A stretch of 36,633 bases of DNA from Chloroflexia bacterium (GTDB lineage: Bacteria; Chloroflexota; Chloroflexia; Thermobaculales; Thermobaculaceae), in NCBI GenBank assembly GCA_030446765.1, contig JAUJMR010000001.1:923706-960338 (forward strand), read 5' to 3'. Below are positions 24,194 through 32,758 of the stretch, piece after piece. The translations under genes and the position numbers were made by a program. Within the stretch, counting starts at the first letter, position 1. Every line of letters begins with the position of its first letter. The notes under the pieces are model-generated. The model worked only from the letters and a program-made list of their open reading frames with translations, was not told the origin of the DNA and did not search any database.

Positions 24194-26983
24194 CTATCCC
24201 GTGTTCTGCAGGCCGGCGGCGATGCCGTTTATCGACAGGAACACGGTGTGCAGCAGCGCTTGCCGCTCCGCATCGTGCCCGTCGCCGGCGGGCATCTCGC
24301 GCAGCCGTCGGAGCAATGCGACCTGAATATAGCTCAGCGGATCGACGTATGGGTTGCGCAGGCGGATGGACCGCTGCAATACCGGCGTGTTATCCAGTAG
24401 CTGATCCAGACCGGTCACCCGGACAACCCATTCGCACGTGCGCTCATACTCCTCACGCAGACGTGGCCAGATCGCCTCCGTGACTGCCGGATCGGTAACG
24501 AGACCCGCGTAGATCCCCGCGACGTGGATATCCGCCTTTGAGAGGATCATCTGTGCGTTGTCGAGCGTGCTGCGGAAAAACGGCCACTGCTCGTACATTT
24601 GACGCAGCCGGGCGAGCTTGTCCGTGTCGCCCTCGGCGTATGTCTCCAGCGCGCTCCCTAATCCGTACCACCCCGGCAGTGTGTGCCTGCTCTGCATCCA
24701 TGAAAATACCCACGGGATAGCGCGCAAGGTCTCGATCTCCAGCCCGGCTTGACGCGACGCGGGCCGCGACGCGATGGGCAACTCGCGAATCTCCGAGACG
24801 GGCGTCGCCTCCCTGAAGTAGCGCGAGAACTCCAGTGTCTCGTACACCAGGCTCCGGTACGTGCGCAGCGCGGTCTCGCTGAGATCGTGCGCGGCTTGCT
24901 CCCACTCTGCCTCGACATGCCCGCGGTCCGCAAGCTCGGTGGGGTTCAGCGTCGCCCGCAGCAGGGCGTTCGACACCTGATCCAGATAGCGTTGCGCGAC
25001 GGCCGGGTTGCCATAGCGCGTGAAGATCACCTCCCCCTGCTCCGTCAGCTTCATGCCGCCGTGCACGGTCCCGCGCGGCTGACCGAGGATAGCCTGGTTT
25101 GTCGGACCGCCGCCCCTGCCGATCGCGCCACCCCGCCCGTGAAAAAGCCGCAGGGTCACCCCTCGGGTCTGACAGGCGCGGGCAAGGTCGCGCTGTGCCT
25201 GGTAGAGCTCCCAGTTGCTCGTAAAGAAGCCGCCATCCTTGTTCGAGTCTGAGTACCCGATCATGACTTCCTGGTGCTCGTCGTGCGCGCGCACATTTGG
25301 CCTGTACACGGGATCGTCGAGCAGCTCGCCGACGATCGCACCAGACGCCCGCAGGTCGTCGATGCTCTCGAAAAGCGGCGTCACCTGCAGGCGGCTCCAG
25401 CCGTCGCGGGGTGAGAGCAGGCCCGCCTCCTTGGCCAGGAACAGCACCTCCAGCACGTCGGCGGCGGAGCGGGTAAAGCTGATCAGGTAGGTGTCCAGCG
25501 CCTCCACGCCGATCTCCGCGTGCACGGTGCGAATAGCGTCGAACACGGCAAGCGTTTCCGCCGTCTCCGGGGAGTAGGCGTGCACGGTGCTGATCACCGG
25601 CCTCGGGTTGCTGATCTCGCGCCGCAGCAGCGCAAGCCGCTCCGTCTCCGAGAGCTTGGCATACGCCGGACACACCCCGGCTGTGGCGAAGACCTCCGCC
25701 ACGGCCGCCCGATGCCGGTCGCTGTGCTGCCGCACGTCTATCTTCGCGAGGTGGAAGCCGAAGACGGTGATACTGCGCTGGAGATCCGCGATGCTTCCCC
25801 CCGCCAACCTGCCGCCCTTGTGGCTCCGGAGACTTTCGGCGACGATCTCTACGTCTTCCTGCAGCTCGTGGACACCGACATAGGCGACGCCCGGCTGTGG
25901 TGGCTGCATGCGCTCCATCGCGGCGAGGCTGTTTCGGAGCTTCTGAATCATCAGCCCAACCTTACGCCGGTACGGCTCATTGCGATTACGACTGAGCAAC
26001 GAGGCCGCGGCATCCGGCAGCGCCCGCTCGTCCGCGCGAAGCGACTCCCAGAACTCCTCGCTCATCCCCACCAGCCGCTCGCTCATCGAGAGTGTGCGCC
26101 GAACCGTGTCGAGCTGGGCGATGTAGTGCCGGAGTGCCACGCCCTTCTGCAGCCGCGCCGTGCGGACGGTGATCTCCGGCGTCACATTCGGATTGCCATC
26201 CCGGTCACCGCCCATCCAGGTCCCGAAACGCAGAAAGCTGGGCACCTGCCACTCGTGCTCCGGGTACGCGGCACGGAGCGCCGTACTCATCTCCCGGTAC
26301 ACGCGCGGTACGGTCTCGAAGAGGCTCTGCTGGAAGAAGTACAGATTGTTGTACACCTCGTCGAGCGGTGTGGGGCGTGTCAGCCGCACGTCGTCGCTCT
26401 GCCACAGGGCAGTCGCGACCTCGCGGAGCCGTTCCGCGACCTCCGCGCGTCCGGCAGCGGTCATGAACGCATCGTCGAGCAAGGCGACGAGTCGAGATAT
26501 CCGGGCCAGGTGCATCAAGGTGGTGCGCCGCCGGGACTCCGTCGGATGGGCCGTGAAGACGAACTCGACCGAGATGCCCGCCAGCAAGTCGCGCACCTGC
26601 TCGGCGGAGACGCCCTCCCGCGCGAGCCCTATCACCGCCTCGTGTGCAGAGCCCGGGCGGACAGAACCGTCCTCCAGATCCCGCTGCCGAACGACACGCA
26701 GGCGGTGGTTCTCCTCGGCGATGTTGACCACCTGGAAGAACAGGTTAAACGCGCGGATCACGGAGAAAGCGGTCGCAGGCGGGAGGGATGAGGTGCGCTC
26801 CATCAACTCGCGATACGCCTCATCCGACCAGTTGTTACGCAAGGCAATGCAGCGCGTGCGCAGGTCCTCGACCGTCTGGAAAAGATCGTCGCCCGCCTGC
26901 TCTCGCAGGACGTCGCCGACGACGTTGCCCAGGAGCCGCACATCCTCGCTCAGCCGGTCTCGGGTGCTCTCTCTCACGCTCAT
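24194..26983 (-). CDS. ppc: Phosphoenolpyruvate carboxylase
   Basis: About 929 residues, full length and intact. Carboxylates PEP with bicarbonate to oxaloacetate, refilling the TCA cycle. Seen: catalytic His in SVEFVFTAHPTESRRRT, LRFGTWMGGDRDGNPNVTP, HSDRHRAAVAEV, VMIGYSDSNKDGGF, the glycine loop LFHGRGGAIGRGGGPTNQAI, and the C-terminal SINGIAAGLQNTG that closes the active site. ATG 26983 is preferred over the in-frame ATG 27001: an extended -10-like TGCTAGACT ends only 8 bases upstream, and there is no Shine-Dalgarno, which suggests a short-leader or leaderless mRNA. Confidence 0.97.
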   Translation of the reverse strand: MSVRESTRDRLSEDVRLLGNVVGDVLREQAGDDLFQTVEDLRTRCIALRNNWSDEAYRELMERTSSLPPATAFSVIRAFNLFFQVVNIAEENHRLRVVRQRDLEDGSVRPGSAHEAVIGLAREGVSAEQVRDLLAGISVEFVFTAHPTESRRRTTLMHLARISRLVALLDDAFMTAAGRAEVAERLREVATALWQSDDVRLTRPTPLDEVYNNLYFFQQSLFETVPRVYREMSTALRAAYPEHEWQVPSFLRFGTWMGGDRDGNPNVTPEITVRTARLQKGVALRHYIAQLDTVRRTLSMSERLVGMSEEFWESLRADERALPDAAASLLSRNRNEPYRRKVGLMIQKLRNSLAAMERMQPPQPGVAYVGVHELQEDVEIVAESLRSHKGGRLAGGSIADLQRSITVFGFHLAKIDVRQHSDRHRAAVAEVFATAGVCPAYAKLSETERLALLRREISNPRPVISTVHAYSPETAETLAVFDAIRTVHAEIGVEALDTYLISFTRSAADVLEVLFLAKEAGLLSPRDGWSRLQVTPLFESIDDLRASGAIVGELLDDPVYRPNVRAHDEHQEVMIGYSDSNKDGGFFTSNWELYQAQRDLARACQTRGVTLRLFHGRGGAIGRGGGPTNQAILGQPRGTVHGGMKLTEQGEVIFTRYGNPAVAQRYLDQVSNALLRATLNPTELADRGHVEAEWEQAAHDLSETALRTYRSLVYETLEFSRYFREATPVSEIRELPIASRPASRQAGLEIETLRAIPWVFSWMQSRHTLPGWYGLGSALETYAEGDTDKLARLRQMYEQWPFFRSTLDNAQMILSKADIHVAGIYAGLVTDPAVTEAIWPRLREEYERTCEWVVRVTGLDQLLDNTPVLQRSIRLRNPYVDPLSYIQVALLRRLREMPAGDGHDAERQALLHTVFLSINGIAAGLQNTG

Positions 26984-26991
26984 CAAGCGCC

Positions 26992-27000
26992 AGTCTAGCA
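26992..27000 (-). promoter_or_regulatory. Probable ppc promoter, extended -10
   Basis: TGC TAGACT on the minus strand, ending 8 bases before the ppc ATG. No good -35 is seen, which extended -10 promoters tolerate. The composite transposon target site begins about 30 bases further upstream, so this core is undisturbed. Confidence 0.45.
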
Positions 27001-27029
27001 CACGGGAGCAGGGGGAACGGGCGCGGAAT

Positions 27030-27038
27030 ACAAGGCAG
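27030..27038. repeat. Left 9-bp target-site duplication of the composite transposon
   Basis: ACAAGGCAG directly outside the left end CAGGGTCATG. The identical 9 bases lie outside the far right end at 29905-29913. Confidence 0.85.
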
Positions 27039-28245
27039 CAGGGTCATGTCAAAGTCGTAGTCCATCGCGTATCCTCCGTCTAAGAACCACCAAAGAGGAG
27101 GATTCGCGAGAGACGGGAGCCATTATACGACGCTGATGGCAGCGCTGGCGGACGTGCCCGACCAGAGGGCAAGGCGGGGCGTGAGGCACTCGCGGTGGTT
27201 GCTATTGGTGCTTGTAGTCGCGGCTGTGCTAAGCGGCAACAAGCACGGGAGGGCGATAGCACAATGGGTCAGGGAGCACACCGCAACGTTGGTGGAACTG
27301 CTGGAGCCGGGGGTGGGAAGCTATCGAGTGAGTCAACTCGTAAGCGAGCAATAGCGCTGGTGGATGTGTCCGAGTTGGAGGGGCGGCTGATAGGGTTGTC
27401 GGCTGGGGCGCGGCAGGCTGGAGGGTTGCGCGGTCAGGCTATGGATGGCAAGCAGGTACGTGGGTGTGGGACGCACGGGAGGCTGATGCACTTACTGAGT
27501 GTAGCCAGACACGGGGACGGTGCAGTGCTGGCGCAGGTGGAGGTGGCTACCAAGGAGAACGAGATAGTGGCCGCACCCAAGCTCTTGAAGGGACTGGAGC
27601 TTAGGAGTACAGTCACAACTATGGACGCGATGCTGACGCAACGCAAGCTAGCTGGGCAGATACTGGGGCAGGGTGGGCATTATTTGATGGTGGTCAAGGA
27701 CAACCAGGCGAGTATGCGCGAGTCCATAGCAGAGCTGTTCGAGGTGGGAAGCTGGATGTTTAGTCAGATAGGCACAAGGTACTGGAAGGGTGAGAGCCGG
27801 GGCAAGGGACACGGCAGGATAGAGAAGCGTACCCTGGAGAGTTCTACTGTGCTCCCGGGCTGGCTGCGGTGGCCAGGAGAAGCGCAGGTGCTGAGGCGCA
27901 CCTGCGAGAGGGAGATCATTGCTACCGGGAAGCTACAGCGTGAGGTGAGCTACGGGGTGACTGGCCTTCTGCCTGCTCAGGTGGGACCAAAGGAACTGGA
28001 AGGTTACTGGAGGGATCACTGGACTATAGAGAACCGGCTACACCACGTGCGAGATGTGACGGTGGGCAAGCGTATACGGGGAGCACGCCTCACGCACTCG
28101 CAGCGCTCAGAAACTGCCTCATCAGCTTGCTGCGACGTAGGGGCTGGACAAGTATTGCCGACGCCCTTGTGCACTACGCAGCTCATCCAGCCAAAGCCCT
28201 GTCCTTCATCGGCGCTATCCCTACCTCCAATTTGACATGACCCTG
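27039..28245 (+). mobile_element. ISAs1-family insertion sequence, about 1.2 kb
   Basis: Ends CAGGGTCATGTCAAA and its inverted copy ending at 28245, 16 of 18 terminal bases matching, normal size for ISAs1. It carries one DDE transposase gene. It forms the left arm of the composite transposon. Confidence 0.85.
27136..28240 (+). pseudogene. ISAs1-type DDE transposase, frameshifted
   Basis: Frame 1 from ATG 27136: MAALADVPDQRARRGVRHSR and the hydrophobic LLVLVVAAVLSGNKHGRAIA. It shifts near 27315 to KLSSESTRKRAIALVDVSEL. Catalytic region: AMDGKQVRGC (first Asp), VTTMDAMLTQRKLAGQILGQ (second Asp), GGHYLMVVKDNQ, YWRDHWTIENRLHHVRDVTV (Glu). It shifts again near 28100 to LRNCLISLLRRRGWTSIADA, AKALSFIGAIPTS and a stop at 28238-28240 inside the right inverted repeat. 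At least two frameshifts, so no active enzyme as read; mobility would need a partner copy elsewhere. Confidence 0.85.
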
Positions 28246-28487
28246 CATCTGGCGCCTAGATGACGAAGCGACCCAACACTAATCTGAGCACCGTGCGGTC
28301 ACCACTGCACAGATAGGGGAGAAAATCGGGAAACAAGGGATCTGGGTGAAGCATCCGGGACGAAGGGCCCCTTGGTGTGGACCGCTGGGATCTAACAGTG
28401 ACCATGTGGTGCCCGCAGGCTTGATGGATTGCGCACGGCACGTAGGGATTCTATATGCAGCACACTGCCCGCCATGCCTGGTAGGGC
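28246..28487. other. Cargo spacer with no supported gene
   Basis: About 240 bases between the IS right end and the MarR terminator hairpin. Short open frames only; no recognisable motif. Confidence 0.4.
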
Positions 28488-28528
28488 CAATGCCCGGCAA
28501 CTCGCCTACTCGTCCTGAGCGGGCATTG
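28488..28528 (-). terminator. Hairpin at the end of the MarR gene
   Basis: 9-bp inverted repeat CAATGCCCG / CGGGCATTG around the MarR stop codon (28506-28508). Probable weak terminator for the minus-strand MarR gene; no T-run. Confidence 0.35.
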
Positions 28529-29000
28529 TGTACAGGTGTGCTTGAATTCTGCCCAGGAGTCCGGTCAATGTTTCCTGCTCGTCAGCAGTAAGGCAACCCA
28601 ACCACTGCATCTCGGCCCGCAGTATCTCGGGGAGCAGCTCGCGGTGCAGTATACGTCCCTCATCTGTGATCTCAATGAGGAGCTTCCGCCGGTCGGTAGG
28701 ATGCGCCCGTGCGCCAGATCAAGCCACGTTTCTCAAGGAATCAAGCAGCCCTGTGACGGTAGCTGGATGAGTGAACAGCGCGCGCTGGCTAATGACGCGA
28801 GGCGAGCGCCTCCCCGCGCCCTCGAGAATCCCTAGCACGTTGGAGGCAGGGGCAGAGATGCCATACTTGCGGGCGAGCGGTATGACCCGCTCCATCAGCA
28901 GATCGCTGGTGCGTACTAGATTCACAAGCGCCTCTGTCGCTGACTTCTGCGCCAGGGTACTGGCTCTGAAAAGACTCACCAAATCGGATAGGCGCTTCAA
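28506..29000 (-). pseudogene. MarR family regulator, frameshifted in the winged helix
   Basis: TTG 29000 begins KRLSDLVSLFRASTLAQKSA, LVNLVRTSDLLMERVIPLAR, KYGISAPASNVLGILEGAG, VISQRALFTHPATVTGLLDS (recognition helix). The wing is scrambled: EKRGLI in a second frame, then RRAHPTDRRKLLIEITDEGR (typical wing DRR and TDEG) and a dimerisation helix to the stop at 28506. At least one indel at 28725-28740. An ATG at 29031 in another frame (MTRRIDDAVALE) may be the original start, which would add one more shift. Divergent from the cupin gene, over a palindromic operator. Confidence 0.75.
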
Positions 29001-29056
29001 GGGCTACTGCGTCGTCAATACGTCGCGTCATTTTCACCTCCGGTCTATTCTGCCTA

Positions 29057-29098
29057 TTGACTTATACTCCCTATCAGTATAATATGAAACCATATTAT
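29057..29098. promoter_or_regulatory. MarR-cupin divergent promoter and palindromic operator
   Basis: TTGACT at 29057-29062 and TATAAT at 29078-29083 face the cupin gene (spacer 15 bp, short). A perfect palindrome ATAATATG-AAAC-CATATTAT (29079-29098) overlaps the -10, and ATACT/AGTAT arms lie beside it. This AT-rich patch stands out in the GC-rich window and fits a MarR-type operator controlling both genes. Confidence 0.6.
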
Positions 29099-29178
29099 TT
29101 GGCAGTGTGTGACTTTGTTGTCGGGCTGGGTGGTACGGTGAGTAGCACAAGGAGAGGCAAGAGGATGAAACAGCCACG

Positions 29179-29694
29179 GTGCAGGAGAGCGCCAGCAACG
29201 AGCAGGAAGGGAAGATACCGGCATCGGAGATCCTCCACCTACCGAATGGCGGGGGCGCGCTACAAGTGCTTAGCCAGCGAATCACCTTCAAGAGAAGTGC
29301 CGAGAATAGTCCATATGCCCTCCTTGAGAGCCTAGATGCACCACAGAGCGGGCCGCCTCCACACATACATCACACGCAGGACGAGGCGTTCTATATCCTT
29401 GAAGGGCAGTACGAGTTCTATTGTGGTGACCAGATCATCATGGCTGGGCCGGGTTCTTTTGTCCACATCCCTAAGGGCACCGTCCATACCCTGCGAAACG
29501 TTGGACAGGTGCCTGCGCGCGCCATGGTGATCCTCACGCCACCAGGACCGTTGGAGCGGTTCTTCGAGGAGGTAGGCGACGTAGTCACAGACGAGGACTC
29601 CCGGCCATCCCCCGCTGGACCGCCTGACATTGACAAGTTGATGGCCAGCGCTCGACGCAACGAAATGGAAATAATACTCCCAGACGGAGCATAG
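29179..29694 (+). CDS. Cupin-domain protein (quercetinase-like)
   Basis: 171 residues by GTG start. Single cupin barrel: PPPHIHHTQDEAFYILEGQY (motif 1 with metal His and Glu), PGSFVHIPKGTVHTLRNVG (motif 2, metal His). Similar small cupins bind Fe/Mn/Ni and include dioxygenases and sugar isomerases; the function here is unknown. The strong AAGGAG at 29149-29154 is placed for an ATG at 29165, which is in a different frame (MKQPR), so the original start may be there with a one-base indel a few codons in. It is the only intact-looking gene in the composite transposon and probably under MarR control. Confidence 0.75.
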   Translation: MQESASNEQEGKIPASEILHLPNGGGALQVLSQRITFKRSAENSPYALLESLDAPQSGPPPHIHHTQDEAFYILEGQYEFYCGDQIIMAGPGSFVHIPKGTVHTLRNVGQVPARAMVILTPPGPLERFFEEVGDVVTDEDSRPSPAGPPDIDKLMASARRNEMEIILPDGA

Positions 29695-29749
29695 AGTAAA
29701 CTGGCAGTGATCCCGGAAGTCCTATCCTGAAGACAAGCAGGGCGCGTTC

Positions 29750-29904
29750 CAGGGCGAGGTCAAAGTCCGTGTTAGCGGGAGGCGTACGCTGTAGAGACTA
29801 CGTCTCTACGCCCGCACATGGGCCTCTCTTGATGTCAATGCCGGTCGGTAACGCACCTGAAGGCAGACCGAGGTTGGCTCTAAGCCGACTTTGACATCAC
29901 CCTG
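29750..29904 (+). mobile_element. 155-bp non-autonomous ISAs1-like mini-element
   Basis: Its own inverted ends, CAGGGCGAGGTCAAAGTC (29750) and CAGGGTGATGTCAAAGTC (complement from 29904), match at 16 of 18. They closely match the ends of the ISAs1 element 1.5 kb upstream. No coding sequence. Inside is a perfect stem GTAGAGAC / GTCTCTAC (29791-29809), a motif common in dispersed bacterial repeats. It has no target duplication of its own and forms the right arm of the composite transposon. Confidence 0.8.
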
Positions 29905-29913
29905 ACAAGGCAG
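29905..29913. repeat. Right 9-bp target-site duplication of the composite transposon
   Basis: ACAAGGCAG directly after the outer right end; identical to 27030-27038. Confidence 0.85.
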
Positions 29914-30079
29914 TTGCCGTGACATTGGACACCGCACGCCCGGCACAGGCGGAGGTAAGCGCCCGCACTGCCCGGACCTGTTAGAATACGCTCGGTCGAG
30001 GGACGAACCGGCACGGCACACGATCGGATCCGGATCGGAGAGACATGCGGTTCGCCACCCGCCCGGTACAGGAGCAGGT

Positions 30080-31109
30080 ATGAGCTCGTTGCTGGAACAG
30101 GAGATTCACGAGCAGCCCCAGGTCGTCGCGCGGCTGCTGGAGCGGGAAGCGGAGCGCGCGAGGCGGATCGTTGCGGACCTCCCTGCCTTCACGCACGTCC
30201 TCATCGCCGCACGCGGCACCTCGGATTACGCGGCGACGTACGCGAAGTACGCGTGGGCTGCGCTCGCGAGGTATCCGGTGGCGCTGGCAACTCCTTCGCT
30301 GCACACCCTCTACGAAACGCCCCCGAGACTCGACGGCGCGCTTGTGGTTGGGATCTCCCAATCGGGGCAGTCGCCGGATATCGTCGCCGTGCTCGCGGAT
30401 GGCAAGCAGCGAATCGCCCGACGCTCGCCATAACGAACGACGGCGCATCCCCCTTGCGCAGATGGCCGACCACGTCATCGAGCTGCATGCGGGGCCGGAG
30501 CGCAGCGTGGCGGCCACGAAGACGTACACCGCCCAACTCACGGTGATGGCGCTGCTCGCGGCCACATGGAACGGCGAGGCGGATCACCTCGCGGAGCTGC
30601 AGACCATACCGGACGCTCTGGCGCGGACCCTCGCCGGCGTGCCCGACCGCCACGTCAGGCGGAGCGCTACCGCTACATGGAGCAGTGCGTCGTGATTGGT
30701 CGCGGTTACAACTACGCGACCGCCTTCGAGCTCGCGCTCAAGCTCAAGGAGCTGACCTACGTGGGTGTCGGCCGTACTCCTCGGCGGACTTCCGGCATGG
30801 ACCGATCGCGACGATCGAGCCAGGGCTGCCCGTCGTGCTTATCATGCCAAGGGGACGGTCTTTCGACGATATGCTCGCGCTCGCGCATGAGGTGGATGCG
30901 CTCGGCGCGAGCTGCTCGTCGTCTCCGATTTGAAGGAGGCTGGTTCGCTAGCGCGAACGAGCCTGCCGATCGCGGCGAGTGTGCCGGAATGGTTAAACCC
31001 CATCACCGCGATCGTGCCCGGTCAGATCCTCGCACTGCACCTCGCACTCGCTCGCGACTACGACCCCGACACCCCACGCGGCCTCAACAAGGTTACGCGG
31101 ACGACGTAG
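30080..31109 (+). pseudogene. SIS-domain sugar isomerase (GlmS C-terminal/AgaS-like), many frameshifts
   Basis: Double sugar-isomerase domain of about 340 residues that acts on hexosamine phosphates. ATG 30080: IHEQPQVVARLLEREAERAR, VLIAARGTSDYAATYAKYAW, VVGISQSGQSPDIVAVL (phosphosugar loop). Later blocks are in changing frames: [94 protein letters not shown], stop 31107-31109. At least five frame changes. It fits a GlcNAc/MurNAc salvage role with nagA and namZ 3-5 kb away, now lost from this copy. Confidence 0.88.
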
Positions 31110-31129
31110 GCAGCAGCACTCAGCCGGTT

Positions 31130-31584
31130 TCGGAATCTGCAAATACCGCCCCGAGAACCTTGCGTGCGCGCGGCGGGATCGCACGCCGTCGAGGTCGAGC
31201 GCACCGAAAACCGGATTGCCTTGCCTCTCAGCGTCAACGTCTCGAGCTTGGCGTCCAGTCGGGCGGTAAAGTAGTTGATGAGGTTGCCGTAGTCATCCAG
31301 GATCATCCCGTATGGCTGCAGGTCGATGGCTTCCCAGGTCAGCTCCTCCAGCAATTCCCGCCGTAGCGCCTCCTTGGGGGTCTCGCCCGGCTCCAGCAGA
31401 CCACCCGGCAGGCTCCAGTGGTCGGGATACCGTATCGTCGGGATGTTGTCTCGGAGCTGCAGGAGTACCGCCCCGCCTGGTTGCGCAGGATGGCCGATGC
31501 CCCCTCCTTCTCGTACTGGCCAGAGCGAATCCTCTCCGGATCACCGGTCCGGAAAAACCTCAACCCCTCCCCAGCCAGCGGCAT
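31130..31584 (-). pseudogene. Nudix hydrolase, frameshifted
   Basis: ATG 31584 begins MPLAGEGLRFFRTGDPERIR and SGQYEKEGASAILRNQAG. The frame changes near 31470 to VLLQLRDNIPTIRYPDHWSL and the Nudix box [20 protein letters not shown], which keeps the RExxEE metal site but has Thr for the usual Gly (EELTW). It then reads [20 protein letters not shown], and changes again to [15 protein letters not shown] near 31180. The 3' limit is approximate. Same direction as the PPK2 gene upstream; stop overlaps nothing. Confidence 0.75.
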
Positions 31585-31652
31585 ATTGTTCCTCCAACGG
31601 CCGGGCCAGAACCACGCCCGACCCGCATGGCTGACGGCTGAGCCCCGATCGC

Positions 31653-32590
31653 TCAGTCCGGCACGACGATCTTGTCCAGCCCCTTCTCTCGGGCGGGAAC
31701 TGGGCGCCATCGCCTCCAGCGTGTCGGCGATAGTCCGCGCGACGACGAGGTTCCGGTACCACTTTTTGTTCGCCGGTACAACATACCAGGGCGCGTGTCC
31801 CGTGGAGCAGTGGTTGAGCGCATCCTCGAAAGCGGCCATATACTCGTCCCAGTACGCCCGCTCCTTGAGGTCACCGCTTGAGAACTTCCAGTGTTTGTTT
31901 GGATCCTTGAGCCTGCTCTCAATCGGTGCCTTCTGCTCCGCCTTCGAGATGTGCAGGTAGAACTTGATCACCGTCGTGTTACTGCGAGCAAGCATCTCCT
32001 CGAACTCATTGATGAGGTCGTAGCGGGGACGCCAGACGTCCTCCGGCACCAGTGCTTCACGCGCACCACCAGAACATCCTCGTAGTGCGACCGGTTGAAG
32101 ATCGTGATCATCCCACGGGGCGGTGCCTTGAGATGATAGCGCCACAGGAAGTCGTGCTCTAGCTCCTCCGGTCCCGGCGCCGGAGGACCAAACCTGGCAC
32201 CCCTGGGGTTTACCCCCTGAAACACGCCGCGGATCGTGCCGTCCTTCCCACCCGTGTCTATGGCCTGCAACACGATCAGCAGGCTCTGCCGTCGCTCCCC
32301 GTACAGGCGCGCCTGCAGATCTCGAATGCGCTCACGCTGGCGATCCAGCTCGTCCGCGACATCCTTCTTCCGTGTGTAGTGCTCCGACTCGTCCGCGTCG
32401 ACATCTCCAAGTTTCAGCCAGTGCCCCGGCTCCACTCTATAGCGGGGATAATTTGGGTCGGGGAGGCGGGTCCGAACGACCCCAGCCGTTCCGGGGTGGC
32501 AGCCCCGGAGTGGGACACCTGGTGCGCCTCAGCCTGGGCGGCCTCGTGTACCGCATCATCGCCTTCGAGTCCATCATTCTGATTGTCCAC
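31653..32590 (-). pseudogene. Polyphosphate kinase 2 family protein, frameshifted
   Basis: PPK2 transfers phosphate between polyphosphate and nucleotides. Seen: SLLIVLQAIDTGGKDGTIRG (P-loop DxxGKxG), HDFLWRYHLKAPPRGMITIF, NRSHYEDVLVVRV, then after a shift near 32050 LVPEDVWRPRYDLINEFEEM, VIKFYLHISKAEQKAP, PNKHWKFSSGDLKERAYWDE, APWYVVPANKKWYRNLVVAR. A second shift near 31710 gives the tail LDKIVVPD (stop 31655-31653). GTG 32590 has GGGAGG 5 bases upstream and opens an acidic N-terminal extension, which needs another shift near 32450 to join RYRVEPGHWLKLGDVD. Otherwise the start is GTG 32435. Confidence 0.85.
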
Positions 32591-32758
32591 TTAGGCCTCC
32601 CTCGATCCTGATACGACAATACGAACCGTCAAGCCTGCATCCTGCCCGATCCTTTAGAGCCGGGCGCAACAGGGAAGCAGTATACCGTGCTCCCACCAAA
32701 CGGTTGCCCATAGGGTTGGCGAATGCCTGGCGCGGTCGGTGCTGAGCTTCAGTCGCCG

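Larger units (their letters stand above)
27039..29904 (+). mobile_element. Composite transposon: ISAs1-type IS, MarR/cupin cargo, 155-bp partner element
   Basis: The outer ends are CAGGGTCATGTCAAAGTC (27039-27056) and, on the other strand from 29904, CAGGGTGATGTCAAAGTC, 17 of 18 identical. They are bordered by an exact 9-bp direct repeat, ACAAGGCAG. Neither inner end has that repeat: the base stretch after 28245 and the one before 29750 do not match it. So the whole 2,866-bp unit, not the parts, appears to have moved as one. It inserted in the gap between ppc and the SIS gene. A 9-bp duplication fits ISAs1-type transposition (8-10 bp known). Cargo: a decayed MarR regulator and a cupin gene. 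Confidence 0.85.

Noticed and set aside
25520-26791. Long plus-strand open frame (423 codons) opposite ppc
   Set aside because: Composition is His/Arg/Gly-rich with no domain, and the minus strand here is clearly PEP carboxylase.
28246-29749. Independent target duplications for the ISAs1 element and for the 155-bp element
   Set aside because: The bases outside the inner ends (after 28245 and before 29750) do not match the outer flanks, so separate insertion at these places is not supported.
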